Below are positions 28,701-37,400 of a stretch of 64,000 bases of DNA, in pieces (within the stretch, counting starts at the first letter, position 1; each line of letters begins with the position of its first letter). The DNA is from Kiloniellales bacterium (GTDB lineage Bacteria > Pseudomonadota > Alphaproteobacteria > Kiloniellales > JAKSBE01): assembly GCA_030066685.1 (NCBI GenBank), contig JASJBF010000051.1, positions 104,716 through 168,715 of the forward strand, given 5' to 3'. The translations under genes and the position numbers were made by a program. The notes under the pieces were generated by a model. That model worked only from the letters and a program-made list of their open reading frames with translations, made no database searches and had not been told where the DNA came from.

Positions 28701-29450
28701 ATGACCGAGGGGCAAGTCACCGCCGCCGTCCTGATCATCGGCAACGAGATCCTCTCCGGTCGCACCAAGGACGCCAATCTGCCCTACCTCGGCGAGCGTC
28801 TCGGCGAACTCGGTATCCGCCTGGCCGAGGCGCGGGTCGTGCCCGACCTCCGGGCGGAGATCGTTGCCGCCGTCAACGCCCTGCGGGACCGCTACACCTA
28901 TATCTTCACGACCGGCGGCATCGGCCCGACCCACGACGACATCACTGCCGAGTGCGTCGCCGCCGCTTTCGGCCTGCCCTTGATCCGCAACCCGGAGGCG
29001 CTGGCCCTGCTGCAGGCGCACTACGCGCCAGGCGACCTCAACGAGGCACGCCTGCGCATGGCCAACACGCCCGAAGGGGCGACCCTGATCGAAAACCCGA
29101 TCAGCCACGCCCCCGGCTTCCGGATCGGAAACGTCCACGTCATGGCCGGGGTGCCGGCGATCATGCGTGCCATGTTTGAGGGCCTGGCGCCGGGCCTGAC
29201 CGGCGGGCCGCCGCTGCGCTCCCGGACCCTGACCTCGAAGCTGCCCGAGGGCGCCCTGGCGGCCGGCCTCGGCGCGCTGCAGGCGCGCTACCCCGAGGTC
29301 GACATCGGCAGCTATCCCTCCTTCCGCGACGGCCGGCCCAGCGTTGCGGTGGTCCTGCGCGCGACCGACGAGCCCCGGCTGGCCGCCGCGGCCGAGGAGG
29401 TCGGCGCCTTGATCCGCGACCTCGGCGCCGAGCCGCGCGAGACCGGCTGA
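28701..29450 (+). CDS. CinA-like molybdopterin-binding domain protein
   Basis: A 249-residue protein with a MoCF-biosynthesis (MoaB/MogA-like) domain. It begins VTAAVLIIGNEILSGRTKDANLPYLGERL and has TTGGIGPTHDDITAE and NVHVMAGVPAIMRAMF, the pattern of the N-terminal half of CinA. The C-terminal amidase half of full-length CinA is missing, as in many stand-alone alphaproteobacterial members. It is often annotated as competence/damage-inducible protein A; the true substrate here is not known. Confidence 0.88.
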   Translation: MTEGQVTAAVLIIGNEILSGRTKDANLPYLGERLGELGIRLAEARVVPDLRAEIVAAVNALRDRYTYIFTTGGIGPTHDDITAECVAAAFGLPLIRNPEALALLQAHYAPGDLNEARLRMANTPEGATLIENPISHAPGFRIGNVHVMAGVPAIMRAMFEGLAPGLTGGPPLRSRTLTSKLPEGALAAGLGALQARYPEVDIGSYPSFRDGRPSVAVVLRATDEPRLAAAAEEVGALIRDLGAEPRETG

Positions 29451-29463
29451 GGGGAGGGCAGCG

Positions 29464-29718
29464 ATGGCGCCACCGCCCCGCAGGCAGCTGCCGCAGCTGA
29501 TCGTCTTTCTGCTGCGTCACCTCGCGGTCGGCGCCGGCGCCGGAATCCTGCTCGGGGTGCTCTGCCTTGCCGTGGATCTGGCCGGCCTGCGCGGCCTCCT
29601 GCTCGGTCCGGGCGGCGGGCCGCTGCCGCTCGCGCTGTTCTTCTTCGGCCTGATCGTGACCTTCGGCTCGGCGGCGATGGGCGCCGCGGTCATGGGCCTC
29701 GGCCGCCCGCGCAACTGA
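29464..29718 (+). CDS. small two-helix membrane protein, unknown function
   Basis: An 84-residue protein, 13 bases after the CinA-like gene with GGGGAGGG about 5 bases before its ATG. Two hydrophobic helices are seen (LAVGAGAGILLGVLCLAVDLA at about 22-41 and LALFFFGLIVTFGSAAMGAAVMGL at about 57-80), separated by a short Gly-rich loop. I do not recognise a family. Translation coupling with the upstream gene is likely. Confidence 0.7.
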   Translation: MAPPPRRQLPQLIVFLLRHLAVGAGAGILLGVLCLAVDLAGLRGLLLGPGGGPLPLALFFFGLIVTFGSAAMGAAVMGLGRPRN

Positions 29719-29785
29719 CGGCATCACCGGTCCGCACCACCGATCATTGCATCCGGCCCCGGCCTGCGGCACAACTTGCGCCCGG

Positions 29786-29870
29786 GCCCGCTTGGTGGAA
29801 CTGGTAGACACACGAGACTTAAAATCTCGGGCCGCAAGGCGTGGGGGTTCGAGTCCCTCAGCGGGCACCA
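29786..29870 (+). tRNA. tRNA-Leu (anticodon TAA)
   Basis: An 85-base tRNA including an encoded CCA end (29868-29870). The acceptor GCCCGCT pairs with AGCGGGC, the anticodon loop reads CTTAAAA between CGAGA and TCTCG, a type II long variable arm follows, and the T-loop is GGTTCGAGTCC. It reads leucine UUA and UUG codons. Confidence 0.96.
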
Positions 29871-29890
29871 AGCCTCGGCCGCAGCGCTCT

Positions 29891-31066
29891 CTAGGGCTGC
29901 CCCGCGTGGCGGGTCTCGACGCCCTGGACCCGGCGGTCGCGCAGCGCCTGGTCCTCTTCCCCGAAGAGGAAGCAGATCACCATGTAGCGGGTGCCGCGGG
30001 TCACCGGCAGGGCCTCGTGCAGCATCGAGCAGGAGAAGACGATGGCCTCGCCGGCGGCGGGGCGGTAGAGGTGCGGGCCGAACTCCGGGAAGCGCAGGTG
30101 GCCGCCCTCGTAGCCCTCGTTGAGGTTCAGCGTCATGGCGAAGCGGCGGTGCGCCACCCCCGGAGTGTCGTTGTCCCGGTGCACTCTGAAGTGCCCGCCC
30201 CGGTCGCCCTCGTAGCAGCCGATCTTGAGGTTGTCGTAGCGGGTCGCGGCGAAGTGGAAGAACTTGGCGATCTCGGGCACGACCCGGCGCTCCAGGCGCC
30301 GCCACATCTCGGCCAGCAGGGCCGGGTCGGGATGGTGGTCCAGGCGGATCTTCTCCTTGTCGTCGATGTAGTGCTCGCGGCGCCCGTCGGCGAGGTCGCG
30401 CAGGGTGCCGGTGCGCTGCTTCTCGCCGGCCTCGTAGGCGGCGATCAACTCGCGGCAGAAGGCGGGCTCGAAGGCCCGGGGGACCAGCAGCGCCGGGGCC
30501 GTGCCGCGCAGCGCCTGCGGCGTCTCGGCGGCCTGCGCCTCCAGCTCCGCGGCGACGGTCTCGGCCAGCTTGGGGTCGGCGCTGTCGCGAGCGGCAAGCA
30601 GGAGGCGCCCGCCCTTGTCGACTAGGAAGGCGGAGACCTTGGCCAGACCGAAAACCGGCTGCCGGGCCGCCGGGTCGTGGGCCACGCCGTAGGCCCGGGC
30701 GGCGGCGCCCTGGGGATCGCCGTAGAGCGGGAAAGGCAGCTGCAGCTGGCCGACCGCCGCGGCGTTCTCGGCGGCCGGCTGCCCGGTGACGGCAAAGACG
30801 TTCACGTGGGGCGCGAGGCGCGGGAAGGCGCCGGCGAAGGCGCGCAGCAGGGCCTGGCCGGCCGGATCCGCGGCGCTCGGCAGGAAGATCAGCACCGCGC
30901 CCTTGCCGCGCAGGGCCTGCGACAGGAAGCCGCCGCCGCCGCGGTGGTCGCGCAGCTTGACGTCCGGCGCCCGGTCGCCGGCCTCGGGCGGCGGGCCCTG
31001 CGGGCGGCTCTGCTGAAAGGCTTCGATCGCGCGTCTCCTGCTCCGGGTGCGCCCTGGAGTCGTCAT
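29891..31066 (-). CDS. peroxiredoxin-like domain fused to 2OG-Fe(II) oxygenase
   Basis: A 391-residue two-domain protein. Residues about 25-180 resemble an AhpC/TSA thioredoxin-like fold (GDRAPDVKLRDHRGGGGFLSQ, PFPLYGDPQGAAARAYGV) but lack the peroxidatic cysteine: the position reads ADPAGQALL where TxxC is expected. Residues about 200-375 are a prolyl-4-hydroxylase-like oxygenase with the iron ligands in GHFRVHRDND (His-x-Asp) and the distal His in SMLHEALPVTRGTRYMVI (Arg as 2OG ligand). The ATG at 31066 begins MTTPGRTRSRRR; the frame extends upstream without family sequence. It is isolated next to the tRNA-Leu gene. The substrate is unknown; hydroxylation of a protein or peptide is possible. 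Confidence 0.82.
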   Translation of the reverse strand: MTTPGRTRSRRRAIEAFQQSRPQGPPPEAGDRAPDVKLRDHRGGGGFLSQALRGKGAVLIFLPSAADPAGQALLRAFAGAFPRLAPHVNVFAVTGQPAAENAAAVGQLQLPFPLYGDPQGAAARAYGVAHDPAARQPVFGLAKVSAFLVDKGGRLLLAARDSADPKLAETVAAELEAQAAETPQALRGTAPALLVPRAFEPAFCRELIAAYEAGEKQRTGTLRDLADGRREHYIDDKEKIRLDHHPDPALLAEMWRRLERRVVPEIAKFFHFAATRYDNLKIGCYEGDRGGHFRVHRDNDTPGVAHRRFAMTLNLNEGYEGGHLRFPEFGPHLYRPAAGEAIVFSCSMLHEALPVTRGTRYMVICFLFGEEDQALRDRRVQGVETRHAGQP

Positions 31067-31128
31067 GGTGCCAAGGGCGCCGGGCCCGGGCAACAGGCTG
31101 GCAAGACACCTCGCCGGGCGCCCCGGCG

Positions 31129-31338
31129 CTAGCCGGTCTCGCAGCCGGCGCCTTCCTGCACCGGCGGGCAGGGCACCGTCCCGTAGGAGCAGAAGACGCA
31201 GCAATCGCCGGGCTTGGGCTTGAGGACCGCGCCGCAGCCCCGGCAGTCGTAGAAGTACTGGCAGGCCTCCGTCGGCATGGTCTCGCTCCGGCGATGGCCG
31301 CAGAGCGGGCAGGTCAGGGTCGATTCGAGGACGGTCAT
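31129..31338 (-). CDS. GDCCVxC-type cysteine-rich protein
   Basis: A 69-residue cysteine-rich protein with two Cys clusters (TCPLCGHRRSE near the start, FYDCRGCGAVL in the middle) and the terminal motif GDCCVFCSYGTVPCPPVQ. This family is commonly found beside merF and other metal-transport genes. It overlaps the upstream merF-like gene by four bases. A metal-binding role is inferred from cysteines and context; it may deliver or sense the metal. Confidence 0.85.
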   Translation of the reverse strand: MTVLESTLTCPLCGHRRSETMPTEACQYFYDCRGCGAVLKPKPGDCCVFCSYGTVPCPPVQEGAGCETG

Positions 31339-31565
31339 TCGGCCCGGTCCTGCTTCAAGCTGCGCCGCCGCAGGATCAGGAGCATGGCGTAGACCGACAG
31401 CCCGAGGAACAGCGTGAAGGCCGGCAGCAGAACGCGGTCGAGCCAGGCCAGCCAGGCCGAGAGCCCAAGCATGCCGAGCAGCAGGACCAGCGCCGGGGTA
31501 AAGCAGCAGACCCCGGCGATCACCGTGCCGACCGAGCCGATCTTGAGCAGGGTCACGTCCTTCAT
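31335..31565 (-). CDS. merF: MerF-like mercury/metal transport protein
   Basis: A 76-residue inner-membrane protein with two hydrophobic helices. The first carries the vicinal cysteines of MerF in AGVCCFTPALVLLLG, and the second (LPAFTLFLGLSVYAMLLIL) ends in a basic tail. In MerF these cysteines carry Hg(II) across the membrane. There is no merA, merR or merP in the window, so mercury resistance cannot be claimed; another soft metal is possible. It is the first gene of a two-gene unit with the GDCCVxC protein. Confidence 0.82.
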   Translation of the reverse strand: MKDVTLLKIGSVGTVIAGVCCFTPALVLLLGMLGLSAWLAWLDRVLLPAFTLFLGLSVYAMLLILRRRSLKQDRAE

Positions 31566-31670
31566 CGCCCGAGCCTAACAGATCGCGGCGGCCGACGTCT
31601 TTGGACCTCGATCCGATGTGAAGACGCTTGTCCTGTGAACTTCGCTTGGCATAGGCTCACCCCTGCAACG

Positions 31671-31840
31671 GTTCCCGTTCCGGGATCAAAAGGGAATGGG
31701 GTGAGACGCCCGCCGTCGGGTGTCGAAGCCCCGGCTGCCCCCGCAACTGTAGGCGGGTGACGCGGGTCCGATCGGTGCCACTGGGAAACCGGGAAGGCGG
31801 GACCCGCGGTCTAGACCCGCGAGCCAGGAGACCTGCCGTT
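31671..31840 (+). promoter_or_regulatory. cobalamin riboswitch
   Basis: Adenosylcobalamin-sensing leader with all hallmark segments in order: AAAAGGGAAT near 31688-31697, GAAGCCCCGGCTGCCCCCGC (about 31727-31746) with CAACTGTAGGCGGG, GCCACTGGGAAACCGGGAAG (about 31779-31798), and the B12-box GAGCCAGGAGACCTGCC (31821-31837). A short GGCGCC/GGCGCC hairpin at about 31893-31912 lies between it and the ATG at 31963 and may be part of the expression platform. It controls the HupE-type transporter gene and perhaps the cob genes that follow. Confidence 0.95.
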
Positions 31841-31962
31841 GCGCCCGCCACTTGCGATGCCGCCGGGCGGGGGAACCGGCGGGCTCTACGGCCGGCGCCA
31901 GACGGCGCCGCGCTCTTCGCAAAGGGCATGGGTCTTTGGACCGAGAAAGGGAAGGGAAACCC

Positions 31963-32589
31963 ATGTCACGCCGCACCCGCACCGCCGTCCTCGGCCTCGC
32001 TGCGCTCCTGTCGAGTTCCGGCAGCGCCTTCGCGCATCACGCGATGGACTACCAGATGCCGCAGACCTTTCTGCAGGGTCTGCTTTCCGGGTTTGGCCAT
32101 CCGATCATCGGGCCGGACCACCTGGCCTTCATCCTTGCGATCGGCCTGATCGGCACGCTCTTCGCGCGCGGATACCTGCTGCCGCTCGCCTTCGTGGCCG
32201 CGACCCTGGCCGGCTGCGTCCTCCACCTCGCCGAATGGAACCTGCCGGTGGTCGAGCCGGTGGTCTCCGGCACGGTGGTTCTCGGCGGCGCGCTGCTCGC
32301 CTTCTACCGCGCCCTCGACTTTCGCGTCTTCGCCGGCTTCATGGCCGTCGCGGGGCTGTTCCACGGCTACGCCTACGGTGAGTCCATCGTCGGCGCCGAG
32401 ACCACGCCGCTGGCCGCCTACCTGATCGGCTTCGCCGTGATCCAGGCCGCCATCGCCCTGGCCGCCTTCGGCCTCGGCAAGGCCCTGCTGGCCAGGCAGG
32501 CCACGGCTGCGGTCGGTGGCCTGCGGGCCTTCGGCGGGGCGATCGCGGCGGCGGGCGCCTACTTCCTGACCTCGGCCCTGGTCGCCTGA
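31963..32589 (+). CDS. HupE/UreJ-family cobalt (nickel) transporter
   Basis: A 208-residue membrane protein with a cleavable signal (MSRRTRTAVLGLAALLSSSG, cut near FAHH) and about six further helices. The mature start HHAMDYQMP places His residues and an Asp at the periplasmic entrance, as in HupE. Other family motifs are GPDHLAFILAIGL and FHGYAYGESIVGAE. Its location right after a B12 riboswitch and before cobU indicates cobalt uptake for corrin synthesis. The ATG at 31963 follows GGGAAGGGAAA. Confidence 0.92.
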   Translation: MSRRTRTAVLGLAALLSSSGSAFAHHAMDYQMPQTFLQGLLSGFGHPIIGPDHLAFILAIGLIGTLFARGYLLPLAFVAATLAGCVLHLAEWNLPVVEPVVSGTVVLGGALLAFYRALDFRVFAGFMAVAGLFHGYAYGESIVGAETTPLAAYLIGFAVIQAAIALAAFGLGKALLARQATAAVGGLRAFGGAIAAAGAYFLTSALVA

Positions 32590-32625
32590 GCTCCTCGCCG
32601 GCCGGGCCGGCGACGAGGGCGTATC

Positions 32626-33156
32626 ATGACGGGCGGTCTCCCACCCCTGACCCTGGTCCTGGGCGGCGCGCGCTCCGGCAAGAGCCGCCATGCCGAAGCC
32701 TTGGTCGAAGGCCAGTCCGGCCGCTGCACCTACATCGCCACCGCCGAGCCGGGCGACGCCGAGATGCAGCGGCGCATCGAAGAGCACCGGGCCCGGCGCG
32801 GCGTGCGCTGGCGGACCATCGAGGCGCCGCTCGACCTGGTCGGCGCACTGGAGCGCAGCTCGGCCTCCGACGGCGCCGTCCTGGTCGACTGCCTGACGCT
32901 CTGGCTGTCGAACCTCCTAGGCGCCGAGCGCGACGTCGCCGCCGAGACCCGGCGCCTGGTCGAGGTCCTGCCCCATCTCGACGGCGCCGTGGTCTTGGTC
33001 TCGAACGAGGTCGGCCTCGGCGTCGTGCCGGCCAACGCCCTGGCCCGGGCCTTCGTCGACCACGCCGGGCGCCTGAACCAGGCCGTGGCCGGCGTCGCCC
33101 AGTCGGTCGTCTTCCTCTCGGCGGGCCTGCCGCTGGCCCTCAAGTCCCCGCGCTAA
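32626..33156 (+). CDS. cobU: adenosylcobinamide kinase/guanylyltransferase
   Basis: Bifunctional enzyme that phosphorylates adenosylcobinamide and transfers GMP to it in nucleotide-loop assembly. The 176-residue product has the P-loop GGARSGKSRHAE near the start, TYIATAEPGDAEMQRRIEEHRARRG with the guanylated-His region, and LVSNEVGLGVVP followed by FVDHAGRLNQ. It lies 36 bases after the transporter gene and 9 bases before cobW. Confidence 0.95.
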   Translation: MTGGLPPLTLVLGGARSGKSRHAEALVEGQSGRCTYIATAEPGDAEMQRRIEEHRARRGVRWRTIEAPLDLVGALERSSASDGAVLVDCLTLWLSNLLGAERDVAAETRRLVEVLPHLDGAVVLVSNEVGLGVVPANALARAFVDHAGRLNQAVAGVAQSVVFLSAGLPLALKSPR

Positions 33157-33165
33157 GGAACCTTC

Positions 33166-34200
33166 ATGCCCCGACACAGCAAGATCCCCGCGACCGTGAT
33201 TACCGGCTTCCTCGGCGCCGGCAAGACCAGCATGATCCGCCACCTGCTGCAGACGGCAGGCGGCAAGCGCCTGGCCCTGATCATCAACGAGTTCGGCGAC
33301 CTCGGCGTCGACGGCGAGATCGTCAAGGGCTGCGGGATCGCCGGCTGCGCGGACGAGGACGTGATGGAGCTGGCCAACGGCTGCATCTGCTGCACCGTGG
33401 CCGAGGACTTCCTGCCGACCATGGAGAAGATCCTGGCGCGGCCGGAGCCGCCCGACCACATCGTCATCGAGACCTCGGGCCTGGCCCTGCCCAAGCCCCT
33501 GATCAAGGCCTTCAACTGGCCCGACGTGCGCAACCGGGTGACGGTCGACGGGGTGATCGCCGTGGTCGACGCCCCGGCCGTCGCCGCCGGCCGCTTCGCC
33601 GCCGATCCGGAAGCCCTGGAGGCCCAGCGCGAAGCGGACGAGGCCCTGGACCACGAGAGCCCCCTGGAGGAGCTCTTCGAGGAGCAGCTCGGCTCGGCCG
33701 ACCTCGTGGTGCTGAACAAGACCGACCTCCTGCCGGAAGGCGCCGTGGGTGCCGTCGAGGGCGAGGTGACGGCGCAGCTGCGCCCGGAGGTGAAGCTCCT
33801 GCCGGCCCGCCACGGCGGCATCGAGGCCGGCGTCCTGCTGGGCCTCGGCGCGGCGGCCGAGGACGACCTCGACTCCCGGCCCTCGCACCACGACGACGGC
33901 GAGGACCACGACCACGACGACTTCGCCAGCTTCGCCCTGGAGCTGGGCGAGCTCGCCGACCCCGCCGCCCTCCTGGCCCGCCTCGAGGACCTGGTCGCCG
34001 AGCACGACATCTTCCGGGTCAAGGGCTTCGCGGCCGTCGCCGGCAAGGGCATGCGCCTGGTCGTGCAGGGCGTCGGCGGCCGCTTCCAGAGCTACTACGA
34101 CCGCGACTGGGCGCCGGCCGAGCCCCGCGCCACCCGCCTGGTCTTCATCGGCCGCGCCGACCTCGACCGGGCCGGCATCGCCGCGGCGCTGGGGGCGTGA
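33166..34200 (+). CDS. cobW: CobW-type metal-chaperone GTPase
   Basis: A 344-residue G3E-family GTPase that handles cobalt for CobN-dependent insertion. Walker A is GFLGAGKTS, the CxCC metal site is ANGCICCTV, and the base-specifying NKTD is in VVLNKTDLL. A His/Asp-rich stretch (SHHDDGEDHDHDDF) at about residue 240 fits metal binding. The C-terminal CobW domain is complete. It lies 9 bases after cobU; a repeat-bearing gap follows before cobN. Confidence 0.95.
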   Translation: MPRHSKIPATVITGFLGAGKTSMIRHLLQTAGGKRLALIINEFGDLGVDGEIVKGCGIAGCADEDVMELANGCICCTVAEDFLPTMEKILARPEPPDHIVIETSGLALPKPLIKAFNWPDVRNRVTVDGVIAVVDAPAVAAGRFAADPEALEAQREADEALDHESPLEELFEEQLGSADLVVLNKTDLLPEGAVGAVEGEVTAQLRPEVKLLPARHGGIEAGVLLGLGAAAEDDLDSRPSHHDDGEDHDHDDFASFALELGELADPAALLARLEDLVAEHDIFRVKGFAAVAGKGMRLVVQGVGGRFQSYYDRDWAPAEPRATRLVFIGRADLDRAGIAAALGA

Positions 34201-34401
34201 TGCCTGTGCTTCGCTGCGCGACAGGACAGATGCCTGCGGCTTGGAACGAGGACCCTGCCCCCGCCCTCATGCTGAGCCGCGCGTATGCGCCGCGCTGCGC
34301 GCTGAAGCATGAGCTTCGACCGGGGGTCGAAAGGCCCGTGACCGGGGGCTCGCCCTTCGACAGGCTCAGGACGAGGCCGGTGAAAGGACCTGGAGGCTAA
34401 G
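34201..34401. repeat. palindromic repeat (type A) between cobW and cobN
   Basis: A 201-base gap. CCCTCATGCTGAGC at 34264-34277 with GCGCGCTGAAGCATGAG up to 34312, and CGCCCTTCGACAGGCTCAGG at 34351-34370 with ACGAGG after it, are the right- and left-arm sequences of an element that recurs inside the cbiG-cobJ gene (48409-48494 and 49779-49886). The only other signal is GGAGG, the cobN ribosome site. Confidence 0.75.
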
Positions 34402-37400
34402 ATGCACCTCCTGCAGGCCCAGCCCGGCGTCATCGCGGACGGCTCCGAGCCGGTCGACCTGGGCCAGAGCCCCGGCGAGATCGTCGTGCTCTCCGCCGCC
34501 GACACCGAGCTGGCCGGCCTCTCGACGGCCCGGGCCGGCTTCGGCGACGGCTTCCCCAGCCTGCGCCTGGCCAACCTCATGCAGCTCGCGCACAACTTCT
34601 CGGTCGACCTCTACGTCGAGAAGGTGATCGCAGGGGCGAAGCTCGTGGTCGTCCGCCTGCTCGGCGGGGTCGGCTACTGGCCCTACGGGGTCGAGCAGAT
34701 CGAGGCGGCCTGCCGCGAGGCCGGGATCCCCCTGGCCCTGCTGCCCGGCGACGACCAGCCCGACGCCGAGCTCGCCCGCCGCTCCACCCTGTCGGCCGAG
34801 GCCTGCCACCGGCTCTGGCAGTACGGCGTGCAGGGCGGCCCGGACAACGCCCGTGACTTCCTGGCCTACGCCGCGAGCCTGCTCGGCCGCGACCTCGACT
34901 GGCAGGAACCGCGGCCACTGCCGCGCGCTGGGGTCTACCGCCCGCCGGCCCTCTCCGCCGATCCGCTGGCCCTGGCCGGCACGCAACCGGTCGCCGCCAT
35001 CGTCTTCTATCGCGCCCTGCTGCAGGCCGGGACCACGGCACCGGTCGACGCCTTGGCCGAGGCGCTGCTGGCTGAAGGGGTCAGCCCCCTGCCGATCTAC
35101 TGCGCCAGCCTCAAGGAGCCGGTCTCGGCCGAGATCGTCGCCCGGCTCCTGGCCGAGGCCGGCGCCGGCCTGGTACTCAACGCCACCGGCTTCGCCGTCG
35201 GCCGGCCGGGCAAGGAGCTGGGCGAAACGCCCTTCGACGGCGTCGACGGCCCGGTGCTGCAGGTGGTCTTCTCCGGCGGCAACTTGGAGGCCTGGCGCGC
35301 CGGCAGCCAGGGTCTCTCGGCCCGCGACATCGCCATGAACGTCGCCCTGCCCGAGGTCGACGGCCGCATCCTCTCGCGCGCCGTCTCCTTCAAGGCCGAG
35401 GCGCGCTACGACCCCCTGACCGAGACCTCGGTCGTCACCTACGCCCAGGTCCCCGACCGGATCGCCTTCGTCGCCGAGCTGGCGGCGAACTGGCTGAAGC
35501 TGCGCGGAACGCCGCCGGCCGAACGCCGCCTCGCCCTGGTCTTGGCGAACTACCCCAACCGCGACGGCCGCATCGGCAACGGCGTCGGCCTCGACAGCCC
35601 CGCCGGCACGATCGAGGTGCTGCATGCGCTCGCCGGGGCCGGCTATGCGGTGGAGGACATCCCGCCCGACGGCAATGCACTGGTCGCGGCGCTCCAGGCC
35701 GGCCCGACCAACGCCGGCATCGCCGGTCGCACCGTGAGGGAGGAGCTGTCGCGTCCGGACTACGAGCTCTTCTTCGGCCGCCTGCCGCCCGACCTCCAGG
35801 AAGCGGTGGTGGCGCGCTGGGGCCCGCCGGAGCGCGATCCCTTCTACCTCCGGCGCGAGCTGGATTGCGGCGGATTCGCGATTCCGGTCCTGCGCCTGGG
35901 CCGGGTCGTCGTCGGCCTGCAGCCGGCGCGCGGCTACAACATCGATCCGGCCGCGACCTACCACGACCCGGACCTTGTGCCGCCGCACGGCTACTTCGCC
36001 TTCTACGCCTGGCTGCGCGAGACGGCCGGCGTCCATGCCATCGTCCACCTGGGCAAGCACGGCAACCTGGAATGGCTGCCGGGCAAGGCCCTGGCGCTAT
36101 CAGAAAGCTGCCATCCCGAGGCCGCGCTCGGGCCGCTGCCGCACCTCTATCCCTTCATCGTCAACGATCCGGGGGAGGGCAGCCAGGCCAAGCGCCGCGC
36201 CCAGGCGGTCATCCTCGACCACCTGACGCCGCCCCTGACCCGGGCCGAGAGCTACGGCCCCCTGGCGGAGCTGGAGCGTTTGGTCGACGAGTACTACGAG
36301 GCCGCCGGCGTCGATCCCCGGCGCCTCGAGCTGCTGAGCCGCGAGATCCTGGAGCTCAGCCAGCGCATCGGTCTCGACCTGGACTGCGGCATCGCGCCGG
36401 AGGACGACGAGGCGGCAGCGCTCGGCAAGCTCGACAACCACCTCTGCGAGCTGAAGGAGCTGCAGATCCGCGACGGCCTCCACGTCTTCGGCGTCTCGCC
36501 CCGCGACGGACAGCTCACCGATCTGCTGGTCGCCCTGACCCGCCTGCCGCGCGGCGACGGCCGAGGCGGCGGTGCCTCCCTGATCCGCGCGCTGGCCGCG
36601 GACCTCGGTTTGGGCGACTTCGATCCTCTCGACTGCGAGCTCGGCGCGGCCTGGGCCGGACGGAAGCCGACCGCCTTGCAGGCCGACGGCGCCTGGCGGA
36701 GCAACGGCGACACCGTCGAACGCCTGGAAGCACTCGCCCAGGCGCTGGTCGCCGGGCGGTCCAAGCCCGGCGCGACCTGGCAAAGCACGGCCGCCGTGCT
36801 CGAGACCATCGCGCAAGACCTGCGCCCCCGCGTCGAAGCCTGCGGCCCGGCCGAGATCGAGAGCCTGCTGGCCGGCCTCGACGGCCGCTTCGTCGCGCCC
36901 GGACCCTCGGGCGCGCCGACCCGCGGCCGGCCCGACGTCTTGCCGACCGGGCGCAACTTCTATTCGGTCGACACCCGCACCGTGCCGACCCCGGCGGCCT
37001 GGCAGCTCGGCTGGGCCTCGGCCGCTCGCCTGCTCGAGCGCCACCGCCAGGAGCAGGGCGAATGGCCGCGCGCCCTGGCGCTCTCCGCCTGGGGCACCGC
37101 CAACATGCGCACCGGCGGCGACGACATCGCCCAGGCCCTGGCCCTGCTCGGCGTGAAGCCGCAGTGGGAGCAGGCCTCAGGCCGGGTCGTCGGCTTCGAG
37201 GTGCTGCCCTTGTCAGTCCTCGGGCGGCCGCGGGTCGACGTGACCTTCCGTATCTCGGGCTTTTTCCGCGACGCCTTCCCGGCCCAGGTCGACCTGCTCG
37301 ACTCGGCGATCCGCGCCGTCGCTGCGCTGGACGAACCGGAAGCCGAGAACCCCTTGGCCGCCCGGGTGGGGCGCGACGCCGCCGCGCTGCGCGGTCAGGG

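Noticed and set aside
29786..29870. tRNA-Leu as an integration site for an element
   Set aside because: No integrase gene and no direct repeat of the tRNA 3' end nearby.
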